Below the pieces are notes generated by a model. It did not search any database. It saw only the letters and a program-made list of their open reading frames with translations, and was not told the DNA's origin. A DNA stretch of 64,000 nt from Albidovulum denitrificans (GTDB lineage Bacteria; Pseudomonadota; Alphaproteobacteria; Rhodobacterales; Rhodobacteraceae), in assembly GCF_002973535.1 (NCBI RefSeq), contig NZ_PVEP01000001.1, forward strand, positions 868,001 through 932,000. The letters are read 5' to 3'. A program made the translations under genes and the position numbers. This document shows, one piece after another, positions 52,243-60,234 of the stretch; the first letter of the stretch is position 1; each line of letters opens with the position of its first letter.

Positions 52243-52682
52243 GGGCGCTGCTGCAACGTGTCAGTTCCGCCCGCGTCAGCGTCGCGGGCCGCGTGACCGG
52301 GGAAATCGGCCCCGGCCTTCTGATCCTGATCTGCGCCATGCAGGGCGATACGGAGGCCGAGGCAGACAAGCTTGCCGCCAAGATCGTCAAGCTGCGCATC
52401 TTCAAGGATGAGGCCGACAAGATGAACCTCGCGCTGAAGGATACCGGCGGCGCGGCGCTGGTCGTCAGCCAGTTCACGCTGGCCGCCGACACCTCACGCG
52501 GGAACCGGCCCGGCTTTTCCCCCGCCGCCCCGCCGGAGGAAGGGGAACGGCTTTATCGCTACTTCTCCGACCGGCTGCGCAGCGAAGGCGTCAGGGTCGA
52601 GAATGGCGAATTCGGCGCCGACATGGATGTCGCGCTGGTCAATCAGGGGCCGGTGACGATCTGGCTGGATACCGCCGGGTGA
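52239..52682 (+). CDS. dtd: D-aminoacyl-tRNA deacylase
   Basis: 147 residues, normal family length. Signature blocks are [15 protein letters not shown], the active-site [20 protein letters not shown] and the Gly-cisPro motif in [10 protein letters not shown]. Dtd removes D-amino acids (and glycine from tRNA-Ala) wrongly attached to tRNA. Translationally coupled to the kinase gene. A perfect terminator hairpin follows. Confidence 0.96.
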   Translation: MRALLQRVSSARVSVAGRVTGEIGPGLLILICAMQGDTEAEADKLAAKIVKLRIFKDEADKMNLALKDTGGAALVVSQFTLAADTSRGNRPGFSPAAPPEEGERLYRYFSDRLRSEGVRVENGEFGADMDVALVNQGPVTIWLDTAG

Positions 52683-52712
52683 CGGCCCGTTGGGCTCCGC
52701 CCGTTCGGCGCT

Positions 52713-52737
52713 GAAAACGCTCCACCGGAGCGTTTTC
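52713..52737. terminator. Bidirectional terminator between dtd and the EamA gene
   Basis: GAAAACGCTCC and GGAGCGTTTTC are exact 11-bp complements around a 3-nt loop, between two converging genes. Either strand ends the stem with a TTTT run. Confidence 0.85.
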
Positions 52738-52747
52738 CGGGCGCGCC

Positions 52748-53686
52748 TCACCCTTGTGGCGTCATCGACTTTCGCTGCCGGTCGCGCTTCAGGCCAAGCT
52801 GATGCTCGCGCCAGATGATCGCGATGCCCGCCGCCATGACCAGCGCCGCACCTTGCAGGACGACCCTGGTCGGCACCTCGGCAAAGACGAAATAGCCCAC
52901 CAGAAGCGCGAGAATCATCGAGGCATATTCGAACGGCGCCACGACCGAGGCATCGGCAAAGCGGTAGGAAGAGGTCAAAAGCACCTGCCCCACCCCGCCC
53001 AGAAGCCCGGCCGCGATCAGCATCGCCGCCGTTCCCGGCGCGGGCCAGACCCAGCCGAAGGGCAGCGTCACCAGCGACACGCAGGTCGAGGTCAGCGAGA
53101 AATAAAAGACGATCGCCGTCGTCCGTTCCGCCAGCACCAGCTTGCGCACGAAGACCTGCGCCAGCGCCGAAAAGACCGCGCCGACAAGGACGATGATCGC
53201 GCCCAGGGTCTCAACCGTCCCCACCGCGCCCGATTGCAGCGCGGACAGGCGCGGCGACAGGATGATAAGGACGCCGACCATGCCCAGCCCGACGGTCGTG
53301 ATGCGAAAGGCGCGCACCGCCTCGCCCAGAAACATCGCGGCGAAGATGACGGTCAGAAGCGGCGCGGCATAGCCGATCGCCGTGACCTCGGGCAGCGGCA
53401 GAAAGCCCAGCCCGGCGAAACTGCACCCCATCGCCGTCGTCCCCAGCAGGCCACGCCAGAGATGGCCCAAGGGGTTCGATGTGCGCAGCCCGTCGCCAAA
53501 GGCATGGGTCGCGTAAAGCCAGACAAGGATCACCGGGATCGCGAAGAACGACCGGAAGAACACCGCCTCACCCGGCGGCACCTCATCCGCCGTTGCCTTG
53601 ATAAGCGCCGACATCGCCATGAAGAACGTGACCGAGATCAGCTTGAAGCCGATCCCCTTCATGGGCGACTGGGGGGCGCCGCTCAC
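52748..53686 (-). CDS. DMT superfamily (EamA) transporter
   Basis: 312 residues with about ten hydrophobic helices in two EamA repeats (first: [20 protein letters not shown]; second: [20 protein letters not shown]). A conserved [16 protein letters not shown] and [19 protein letters not shown] are family-typical. It exports or imports small metabolites; the substrate cannot be predicted. It starts inside the enoyl-CoA hydratase stop (4-nt overlap). Confidence 0.9.
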   Translation of the reverse strand: MSGAPQSPMKGIGFKLISVTFFMAMSALIKATADEVPPGEAVFFRSFFAIPVILVWLYATHAFGDGLRTSNPLGHLWRGLLGTTAMGCSFAGLGFLPLPEVTAIGYAAPLLTVIFAAMFLGEAVRAFRITTVGLGMVGVLIILSPRLSALQSGAVGTVETLGAIIVLVGAVFSALAQVFVRKLVLAERTTAIVFYFSLTSTCVSLVTLPFGWVWPAPGTAAMLIAAGLLGGVGQVLLTSSYRFADASVVAPFEYASMILALLVGYFVFAEVPTRVVLQGAALVMAAGIAIIWREHQLGLKRDRQRKSMTPQG

Positions 53687-54480
53687 TCTGGCCGGACCCG
53701 CGCGGCGGTCTTGTTGGCAAAGGCCTCAAGCCGCCCGCGCGCGTCGGGCTGGGTGTTGACGATCCCGGCCACCACCGCCTCGGCATAGGCGGCATCGAGC
53801 GCGGACATGTTCTGCATGTGGCTGATGGCCGAACAGATGGCGAAGTTCGACAGCGGCGTGTTGGCGGCGGCCGCGCGGGCAAGCTCCATCGCCTTGGCCT
53901 CGCTATCCTCGACAAGGTATTGGCAGAGGCCGACCGCCATCGCCTCATCCCCCTTGTAGACGCGCCCCGTCAGCATCATGTCGATCATCCGCGCCTTGCC
54001 GACCAGATCCGCCACCCGGATCGTCGCGCCACCGCCGGTGAACAACCCGCGCTGGCCTTCGGGCAGGGCGAAATAGGTTGTGGCATCGGCCACCCGGACA
54101 TGGGCGGAAGAGGCAAGCTCCAACCCGCCGCCAACAACCGCACCCTTCAAGGCGGCGATGACCGGCACCCCGCCATATTCCATCTTGTTGAACGCCTCAT
54201 GCCAGCGCAGGCAAAGGTGCATGAACTCCGCCGGGCTGCGATCCTCCTTGAAATGCTCCACCAGATCGAGACCGGCGCAGAAATGCGTCCCCTCGCCCCG
54301 CAGCACCACCGCGCGCACGCCCGCCTGCGGGATCGCGGTGAAAAGGTCGACCAGCTCCCCCACCGTCTGCGCATCCAGCGCGTTGCGCTTGGCTTCGCGG
54401 TTCAGCGTCACCGTCGCGATCCCCAGATCGTCCACGTCGAGAAAAATCTGTGTCAGATCAAGGCTTTCGAGCGATTTCAT
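53683..54480 (-). CDS. Enoyl-CoA hydratase/isomerase family protein
   Basis: 265 residues. Crotonase core: [20 protein letters not shown], the first oxyanion strand [12 protein letters not shown] and the second [19 protein letters not shown] with [20 protein letters not shown]. Glu residues at the usual catalytic sites could not be confirmed by alignment, so hydratase versus isomerase or hydrolase is open. First gene of a two-gene unit with the EamA transporter. Confidence 0.88.
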   Translation of the reverse strand: MKSLESLDLTQIFLDVDDLGIATVTLNREAKRNALDAQTVGELVDLFTAIPQAGVRAVVLRGEGTHFCAGLDLVEHFKEDRSPAEFMHLCLRWHEAFNKMEYGGVPVIAALKGAVVGGGLELASSAHVRVADATTYFALPEGQRGLFTGGGATIRVADLVGKARMIDMMLTGRVYKGDEAMAVGLCQYLVEDSEAKAMELARAAAANTPLSNFAICSAISHMQNMSALDAAYAEAVVAGIVNTQPDARGRLEAFANKTAARVRPE

Positions 54481-54648
54481 GCGACCTCTCCCTCCGCTGG
54501 TGCGGGGTGAAGATGCCAGAGCGTGCCGGGGATGGAAAGCGGGGTTGCCAAGGACCTGCCCCAACGTCACACTCACGCCGCATTGACGGGCGAGGGTCCC
54601 GCAAGATTGCGCCGCATTGAATTTGGTTCGTAGCGTCAAAGGTTGCCC

Positions 54649-55179
54649 ATGCCCTATATCATCGCGTTTCTCGGTCTGGTCGGGGCCGCCTATTTCTGGG
54701 CCATGCGCGCCCGCAATGCCGGTCACGTCGCGCAGGACCTGGCGGATATGGCGGGCGACGTGATGGGGGCCGCCCGACGTCTGGGCTTTCGTCGCCGCGC
54801 CAATGTCCACCCGGTCGAGTCCATCGAGGAACCCGCCCTTGCCATCGCAGCCCTTGGCACCGCCTTCATGGAGCTTGGCGGCCTGCCCTCGCGCGAACAG
54901 CAGGACGCGCTGTCGATGGCCTTGCAGCACCACACCCACCGCAGCGCCAAGGACGCGGAAGAGGCGATGATCCTTGGCCGCTGGCTGGTCACCGAATGCA
55001 ACGGCCCGGAACCGGCGATCACGCGGCTGTCGCGGCGGCTGGCCAAGCTTGACCGCGCGGGCAGCCTGACGCCCCTGATGGGGGTTCTGAACGACACCGC
55101 ACTGGCGGCGCGGGGCGGCACGCTCAGCGAGCGGCAGAAAGAGGCGCTGGCCGAGATTGCGCGCGCGCTGAAGGTCTGA
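54649..55179 (+). CDS. Membrane-anchored helical protein, possibly TerB-like
   Basis: 176 residues. One N-terminal helix ([17 protein letters not shown]) is followed by a charged linker ([13 protein letters not shown]) and a helical domain with [20 protein letters not shown] and [18 protein letters not shown]. The helix pattern resembles TerB-like domains, but the metal ligands are not evident, so this is weak. I choose ATG 54649 over a TTG at 54643. Located 77 nt before gatB on the same strand. Confidence 0.7.
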   Translation: MPYIIAFLGLVGAAYFWAMRARNAGHVAQDLADMAGDVMGAARRLGFRRRANVHPVESIEEPALAIAALGTAFMELGGLPSREQQDALSMALQHHTHRSAKDAEEAMILGRWLVTECNGPEPAITRLSRRLAKLDRAGSLTPLMGVLNDTALAARGGTLSERQKEALAEIARALKV

Positions 55180-55256
55180 CGCCGCCCTTCCTTCCGCTTG
55201 CCCCGGCCCGCGCCCTCCCTTAAAACGCGGGCGGTACAGCCCGAAGGACCGCGACC

Positions 55257-56774
55257 ATGCTCGACCTGACCTATGAAGCCCCGAAGCCCAAGGTAATCTC
55301 CGGCGCCAAGGAAGACTGGGAACTGGTGATCGGGCTTGAGGTTCACGCCCAGGTCGCCTCGAACGCCAAGCTTTTCTCCGGCGCCTCCACCACCTTCGGG
55401 GCCGAGCCGAATTCCAACGTCGCCTTCGTCGATGCCGCGATGCCGGGGATGCTGCCGGTCATCAACGAATATTGCGTGGCGCAGGCGGTCAAGACCGGGC
55501 TTGGCCTGAAGGCCGGGATCAACCTGCGATCGGCCTTCGACCGCAAGAATTACTTCTACCCCGACCTGCCGCAGGGCTACCAGATTTCCCAGCTTTACCA
55601 CCCCATCGTGGGCGAGGGCGAGGTGATCGTGGACATGGGGCCGGGTATCGCGCGGCGGGTGCGGATCGAGCGCATCCATATCGAACAGGACGCGGGCAAG
55701 TCGATCCACGACCTTGACCCGACCATGTCCTTCGTCGACCTCAACCGCACCGGCGTCGCGCTGATGGAGATCGTGAGCCGCCCCGACATCCGCGGGCCGG
55801 AAGAGGCGGCGGCCTATGTCGGCAAGCTGCGCCAGATCATGCGCTACCTCGGCACCTGCGACGGCAACATGCAGAACGGCAACCTGCGCGCCGACGTCAA
55901 CGTGTCGATCTGCCGGCCGGGCGATTATGAGAAATACCAGGCCACCGGCGATTTCGGCCATCTCGGCACACGCTGCGAGATCAAGAACATGAACTCCATG
56001 CGGTTTATCCAGCAGGCCATCGAATACGAGGCCCGCCGCCAGATCGCCATCGTCGAGGATGGCGGCAAGGTGGTGCAGGAGACCCGGCTTTACGACCCCG
56101 ACAAGGGCGAAACCCGGTCGATGCGGTCCAAGGAAGAGGCGCATGACTATCGCTACTTCCCCTGCCCCGACCTCTTGCCGCTGGAGATCGAGCAGGCTTG
56201 GGTCGATGACATCGCCGCGTCGATGCCCGAACTGCCCGACGCCAAGAAGGCGCGGTTCGTCGGTGACTACGGCATGACCGAATACGACGCCAACGTGCTG
56301 ACCGCCGAGGTGGAGAACGCAGCCTTCTTCGAAGAGGTCGCCAAGGGCCGCGACGGCAAGCAGGCCGCGAACTGGGTTATCAACGAGTTGTTCGGGCGAC
56401 TGAACAAAGAGGGCCTGACGGTCGAGACGACGCCGGTTTCGGCGGCGCAGCTTGGCGGGATGCTGGACCTGATCGCCAAGGGCGACATCTCTGGCAAGAT
56501 GGCCAAGGACCTCTTTGAGCTGCTCTGGACCACCGAAAAGGGCGGCGATCCGGCCGAGGTCGCGGCGAAACACGGGATGAAGCAGGTCACCGATACCGGC
56601 GCCATCGAGGCGGCGGTGGATGAGGTGATCGCCGCCAACCCGGCGCAGGTCGAAAAGGCCAAGGCCAACCCGAAGCTGGCGGGCTGGTTCGTCGGTCAGG
56701 TTCTGAAGGCCACGGGCGGCAAGGCCAACCCGGCGGCCGTCAACGAACTGGTGGCGAAGAAGCTGGGCCTCTGA
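55257..56774 (+). CDS. gatB: Asp-tRNA(Asn)/Glu-tRNA(Gln) amidotransferase subunit B
   Basis: 505 residues. GatB core: [81 protein letters not shown]-terminal YqeY-type tRNA-binding domain ends [18 protein letters not shown]. GatB phosphorylates and amidates the misacylated tRNA using ammonia from GatA. Separated from gatCA by about 14 kb. AAGGACC precedes the ATG. Confidence 0.96.
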   Translation: MLDLTYEAPKPKVISGAKEDWELVIGLEVHAQVASNAKLFSGASTTFGAEPNSNVAFVDAAMPGMLPVINEYCVAQAVKTGLGLKAGINLRSAFDRKNYFYPDLPQGYQISQLYHPIVGEGEVIVDMGPGIARRVRIERIHIEQDAGKSIHDLDPTMSFVDLNRTGVALMEIVSRPDIRGPEEAAAYVGKLRQIMRYLGTCDGNMQNGNLRADVNVSICRPGDYEKYQATGDFGHLGTRCEIKNMNSMRFIQQAIEYEARRQIAIVEDGGKVVQETRLYDPDKGETRSMRSKEEAHDYRYFPCPDLLPLEIEQAWVDDIAASMPELPDAKKARFVGDYGMTEYDANVLTAEVENAAFFEEVAKGRDGKQAANWVINELFGRLNKEGLTVETTPVSAAQLGGMLDLIAKGDISGKMAKDLFELLWTTEKGGDPAEVAAKHGMKQVTDTGAIEAAVDEVIAANPAQVEKAKANPKLAGWFVGQVLKATGGKANPAAVNELVAKKLGL

Positions 56775-56793
56775 CCCCTGCTGAAGGCGCGAG

Positions 56794-56820
56794 AAGGGCG
56801 GCGCAAGGGCCGCCCTTCTT
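56794..56820. terminator. Hairpin terminator between gatB and the VPLPA gene
   Basis: Arms AAGGGCGGC (56794–56802) and GCCGCCCTT (56809–56817) with a 6-nt loop, followed by CTT, between converging genes 20 nt after the gatB stop. Confidence 0.7.
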
Positions 56821-56836
56821 CCAATCCACCGCCGTT

Positions 56837-57511
56837 TCAGGCCAGACGCTTGCGCCGCAGCCCGGCCATCAGGCCCAGCGCGCCCAGCAGGCCAAGCCCC
56901 GCCGCAGGCAGCGGCACCGGCGTCAGCGCGATATTGTCGATATAGCCGCCGCGCCCGTCGCTGGCCCCCATCGCGCCGACATAGACCTGATAATCGCCCG
57001 CAACCTGCACCAGCACATTCAGGCTGATCTGCGACCACTCGCCCCGGCGCGCGCCCATGGTGCCAACCGTCGCCACACCGCTGCCAAGGCCGGTGATGCC
57101 AAAGTCGATGCCGTTCGTGGCCGCGTTGTTGGTGTTCGGGCTGTACCAGAGGTTCAGCGTATAGGCCCCGACGGTCAGCGCAACCGTCTGCGTGATGCGG
57201 GCATTCCCGATCACGTCGAGGCCGACATAATGTTCGCCGTCCTGGGCGTCGATCTTGTTGTTGGAGCGGTCCGTCTCGACCGCGATGCCGGGGCCAGAGG
57301 CCAGCGTCCAGCCGTCCAGCGACCCATAGGCATCCCAACTGCGGCTTCCCGTCGTCAGCGTGTCGAACGTGGCGCCGTTCACCGACCCCGCCGGATTGCC
57401 AAGCGGGCCGCTCTCGAACGAGCCGTTGACAAGAAGTGTCGCACCCGACGCCGGAACGGCGGACAGCAGCGCCAGAAGCGCCGCACCGAAGAAACTGAAA
57501 GACTTGGCCAT
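56837..57511 (-). CDS. DUF642-like VPLPA-CTERM surface protein
   Basis: 224 residues. Signal peptide (FFGAALLALLSAVPASGA), then a galactose-binding-like domain starting LLVNGSFESGPLGNPAG and ending GGYIDNIALTPV. The C-terminus is the VPLPA sorting signal: VPLPAAGLGLLGALGLMAGL then RRKR. VPLPA-CTERM is the Rhodobacterales counterpart of PEP-CTERM and implies processing by an exosortase-type enzyme, none of which is in the window. ATG 57511 is preferred; a GTG at 57520 is possible. The domain resembles the one inside the RTX/Hint protein. Confidence 0.87.
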   Translation of the reverse strand: MAKSFSFFGAALLALLSAVPASGATLLVNGSFESGPLGNPAGSVNGATFDTLTTGSRSWDAYGSLDGWTLASGPGIAVETDRSNNKIDAQDGEHYVGLDVIGNARITQTVALTVGAYTLNLWYSPNTNNAATNGIDFGITGLGSGVATVGTMGARRGEWSQISLNVLVQVAGDYQVYVGAMGASDGRGGYIDNIALTPVPLPAAGLGLLGALGLMAGLRRKRLA

Positions 57512-57729
57512 GATCTTCACTCCACAACTCACGCGCAGGTCTAAAGGCCAATTGCGGTGGAACCGGGGCGGATCGGCGGCGTTTTGCGTAAACGGGTTTC
57601 CCGTTCGTTGACATTCCGCCACGTCAGCATGGCGTTGTCCCCGGCGGGGTTGCCGCAATGGCGCGCGCAGGCTACATGCGGGGCTTGGCGAAGACCGGAC
57701 CAGACCGCGACCGAAGGGATGCGAGGACG

Positions 57730-58149
57730 ATGCAGCACTACGAGTACAAAGTCATTCCCGCCCCCGATCGCGGCGAGAAGGCCCGCGGCGCCAAGACGCC
57801 GGGCGACCGTTTCGCCCAGGCCATGACCTCGGTCCTGAACCGCATGGCGCGCGAGGGCTGGGACTATGTCCGGGCCGAGATGCTGCCCTCCGAGGAACGC
57901 AGCGGCCTGACCCGGCGTGTCACGGTCTATCACAACATGCTGGTCTTCCGCCGCCCGGTGGAGGCGGCCGCCGACCGCCCCGCCCCGCCGCGCCAGCTGA
58001 CGGCCGAGGCGGTCGAGGGCAAGGCGCCACGGCTGGAAAGCCCCGCCGCACCGCCCGCGCCCGAGGCGAAAGCCGAGGCAGCCCCGGAACCTGCCGAAGA
58101 GACCCCCGCCGAAACGGTTACCGAGACGGCCGAGACCAAGGCAACCTGA
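57730..58149 (+). CDS. DUF4177 protein, first paralogue
   Basis: 139 residues. The N-terminal half is DUF4177-like: MQHYEYKVIPAPDRG, LNRMAREGWDYVRAEMLPSE and YHNMLVFRRPVEA. The last 60 residues are Ala/Pro/Glu-rich and probably disordered. Function is unknown. The second paralogue at 58493 shares YEYKxxPAP, the GW-aromatic motif and MxVFRRP, so the pair likely arose by duplication. The start is the ATG with AGGACG upstream. Confidence 0.8.
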   Translation: MQHYEYKVIPAPDRGEKARGAKTPGDRFAQAMTSVLNRMAREGWDYVRAEMLPSEERSGLTRRVTVYHNMLVFRRPVEAAADRPAPPRQLTAEAVEGKAPRLESPAAPPAPEAKAEAAPEPAEETPAETVTETAETKAT

Positions 58150-58492
58150 CCCCGCCGTCGCGCGGGCGGCAACAGTTCCCCTGCCCCACCCGGATCGTCG
58201 CCCGCCCCGGATCAGCGGGCCTTGACGCGCCGCCATGCGCGCCGCCGGGAAACTTACCTTTATAAATCAACATATTGCCGACCCGACCCCCGGCCTTGCG
58301 CCACACCCCGGCCCCAGGAAAGCCACAATCGCGCCACAATCTCCTTGCGCCGCGCGCCGCTCTGGCGTGACTGTTATCCGGTACAAAAGTGTTTCGGGTT
58401 TTCGTTGAGAACGTAAGTATCAGACTCCGAACGAAACAAGTTCGAATTCCGGTTCAGGGCAAACCCGAAATGCTAAAGGGTGGGGAAAGCTT
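58150..58492. other. 343-bp region between the DUF4177 paralogues
   Basis: GC-rich sequence with one AT-rich patch around TTTATAAATCAACATATTG (58259–58277), which could hold a promoter but has no matching -35, then copy 2 of the 91-bp palindrome (58385–58475). No gene seen. Confidence 0.5.
58385..58475 (+). repeat. 91-bp double-palindrome repeat, copy 2 (most degenerate)
   Basis: Aligns without gaps to copy 3 at 76 of 91 positions. Most changes fall in the left terminus and in the inner hairpin arm. It ends 17 nt before the start codon of the second DUF4177 gene and is inverted relative to copy 3 on the other side of that gene. Confidence 0.88.
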
Positions 58493-58834
58493 ATGTACGA
58501 ATACAAATTCATGCCTGCGCCAAAGCAGGTCCGCAAGGGACAGGTGACGCAGAACGACGGCGACGCGCTGACCCGAACGCTCGACAGCGAAATCAGCCTG
58601 ATCGCCCATGGCGGCTGGGAATTCCTGCGAACGGAAAGGATGCCGGTCAGCGGGCGCTGGCTGTTCCTGCCGGTCCGCCGCCAGCAGGAGTTCATGGTCT
58701 TCCGCCGCCCGCTGAGCGAGCCTGAACGCCCGGTGATCCCGGTGATGGCAACCGCACAGGTCGTCCGCCCGCGCCGCATCCAGCCGACCGGCAACGCCGC
58801 GACAGCGCGCCCCGGCCCGGTGGCGGTCGCCTGA
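58493..58834 (+). CDS. DUF4177-like protein, second paralogue, boxed by inverted repeats
   Basis: 113 residues: MYEYKFMPAPKQVRKGQ, LIAHGGWEFLRTERMPVSGR and QEFMVFRRPLSEPERP, matching the first paralogue in order, then a basic C-terminal tail. GGGTGGGGAAAG supplies the ribosome-binding site. Copy 2 of the 91-bp repeat ends 17 nt upstream and copy 3 (inverted) begins 7 nt downstream, so the gene fills the whole space between them. Function unknown. Confidence 0.75.
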   Translation: MYEYKFMPAPKQVRKGQVTQNDGDALTRTLDSEISLIAHGGWEFLRTERMPVSGRWLFLPVRRQQEFMVFRRPLSEPERPVIPVMATAQVVRPRRIQPTGNAATARPGPVAVA

Positions 58835-58841
58835 CCGCCTG

Positions 58842-58932
58842 TAGCATGTCGGGTTTGCACTGACTCAGAATTCGAACTTATTTCGTTCGAATTCTGATAC
58901 TTGCTTTCTCAACGCAACCCCGAAACGCTCTA
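58842..58932 (-). repeat. 91-bp double-palindrome repeat, copy 3 (best preserved)
   Basis: Read on the minus strand it starts TAGAGCGTTTCGGG and ends ACATGCTA. The inner arms TCAGAATTCGAAC and GTTCGAATTCTGA are a perfect 13-bp inverted repeat around GAAATAA. The outer arms GGGTTGC-like and GCAAACCC pair nearly fully. Its first three bases are the TAG stop codon of bolA. Confidence 0.92.
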
Positions 58933-59187
58933 GCCGTCGAGGTCCAGCGCCAGCGCGTGAATCCGCCCGACAAGATCGAGGCCAAGGGCGGCATGGACCG
59001 CCCGGTGCCGCGCCACCCGGCCCAGCCCGGCCAGCGCGGGCGCGCGCATCAGGATGCTAAAATGGCTCTCTCCGCCGTCGCGATAGCCGGCATGGCCGCG
59101 ATGGGCCTCGCTTTCATCGGCAATTTCCAGCCGGGTCGGCGCAAAGGCCGCCTCAAGCCGCGACTGCATCTCCTCGGTGATCGTCAA
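58930..59187 (-). CDS. BolA family protein
   Basis: 85 residues covering one BolA domain: MQSRLEAAFAPTRLEIADES, the metal-ligand region EAHRGHAGYRDGGESHFSI, and the helix GRVARHRAVHAALGLDLVGR. BolA proteins pair with monothiol glutaredoxins to handle Fe–S clusters and some act as regulators. The order BolA–J-domain–CobS is typical of Rhodobacterales. Its TAG stop belongs to the palindromic repeat, so the natural C-terminus may differ slightly. Divergent from the J-domain gene. Confidence 0.92.
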   Translation of the reverse strand: MTITEEMQSRLEAAFAPTRLEIADESEAHRGHAGYRDGGESHFSILMRAPALAGLGRVARHRAVHAALGLDLVGRIHALALDLDG

Positions 59188-59269
59188 ATTTCCGTCTCCC
59201 CCTTCAAAGCGCCGGGAAATCCCCTAAACTGTCCTCCCCGAGTCGAAACGACACCGGATGAGGCAGAGC

Positions 59270-59899
59270 ATGACACGACCCGATCCTTTCGGATTCGACA
59301 TTTCCGCTGCGTCGGACAAGAAGAAACGTACCAAGGGCCGCCGCGGCATGTCCGGCGCCTTCGAAACCTCCAGCCGCGGTTGCGAGCATCCGGGCTGCAC
59401 CGAGGCCGGTCAATACCGCGCACCGAAATCGCCCGACAACCTCGACGACTACTTCTGGTTCTGCAAGGACCATGTGCGCGAGTACAATCTGAAATGGAAC
59501 TTCTTCCAGGGTTCCTCCGAGGATGAGTTCGAGAAGTTCATCGACAAGGACCGCGTCTGGGGCCGGGAAACCAAGCCCTTCGGCAAGCGCGGAACCGAGG
59601 ATCGCGCCTGGGCGCGTCTGGGGGTCGATGACCCGATGGAGATCCTCGGCGCCAATGCGACGCAGAATCCCGGCCGCTCCATCGGCCGCAAGCTGCCGCC
59701 GACCGAACGCCGCGCGCTGGATATCCTTGAGGCGAAGGACAGCTGGACCCGGACCGAGATCCGCAAGCAGTACAAGAGCCTGGTGAAGGTCTTGCACCCC
59801 GACATGAACGGCGGCGACCGTTCGGACGAGGACCGCCTGCAAGAGGTCGTCTGGGCCTGGGACCAGATCAAGGAAAGCCGCAACTTCCGCGACGGGTAG
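59270..59899 (+). CDS. J-domain protein with N-terminal Cys/His motif
   Basis: 209 residues. A basic N-terminus (KKKRTKGRRGMSG) precedes a Cys/His cluster (GCEHPGCTEAGQYRAP then FWFCKDHVREYNLKW) that could bind zinc. The C-terminal J-domain has the HPD motif near residue 176 (LVKVLHPDMNGGDRSDED), so it should stimulate a DnaK-type ATPase. The short half-J form at the C-terminus is the DjlA/Jac-like arrangement seen beside BolA and CobS in this order. GAGG lies 8 nt before ATG 59270. Confidence 0.88.
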   Translation: MTRPDPFGFDISAASDKKKRTKGRRGMSGAFETSSRGCEHPGCTEAGQYRAPKSPDNLDDYFWFCKDHVREYNLKWNFFQGSSEDEFEKFIDKDRVWGRETKPFGKRGTEDRAWARLGVDDPMEILGANATQNPGRSIGRKLPPTERRALDILEAKDSWTRTEIRKQYKSLVKVLHPDMNGGDRSDEDRLQEVVWAWDQIKESRNFRDG

Positions 59900-59981
59900 G
59901 ATTGGCGGGCGCTGTGTTGCTCCGGGTATGGAGCCGGGCCGGTGAGGGATGCCGCGTCAGAGGGCGGGCGCAGGCGACACC

Positions 59982-60043
59982 GTCCCGGACCCGATCCGGG
60001 ACCACTTCCTCCGGTGCGGGAGGTCCCGGATCAGGTCCGGGAC
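59982..60043. repeat. Pair of REP-like palindromes
   Basis: Two 21-bp units, each with arms GTCCCGGA and TCCGGGAC, are 20 bp apart. The spacer contains a small CCTCC…GGAGG hairpin. Such GTCCCGGA palindromes recur in intergenic DNA of many alphaproteobacteria. Confidence 0.65.
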
Positions 60044-60155
60044 GGCAACGCGCGGGCGTTCCCGTTCTCCTTCACCACCGCCGCAGGGCTTTTGAGCAGT
60101 CTCAACAGAGGCCGCCTTGCTTCCGGGCGGGCGCAGCGACACCCCCAAAAGCTAA

Positions 60156-60181
60156 ACCCGGGGGGATCGCTCCCCCCGGGT
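60156..60181. terminator. Perfect GC-rich hairpin between converging genes
   Basis: ACCCGGGGGG and CCCCCCGGGT are 10-bp complements around ATCGCT. No U tract on either side; may block RNA polymerase between the J-domain and peroxidase genes. Confidence 0.45.
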
Positions 60182-60234
60182 CCGGACTTTCGGTCCTCGG
60201 TTTGACGGATTGACCTGGACCGTCCTCCGGTTGC

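Larger units (their letters stand above)
59900..60234. other. 335-bp repeat-rich intergenic region
   Basis: No gene. It holds two REP-like palindromes (59982–60002 and 60023–60043) and a GC hairpin (60156–60181), between converging J-domain and peroxidase genes. Confidence 0.6.

Noticed and set aside
54723-57614. A 963-codon minus-strand open frame across gatB and its neighbours
   Set aside because: It is antisense to gatB, which is certain, has the Arg/Gly/His-rich make-up of a high-GC shadow frame, and shows no family motif.
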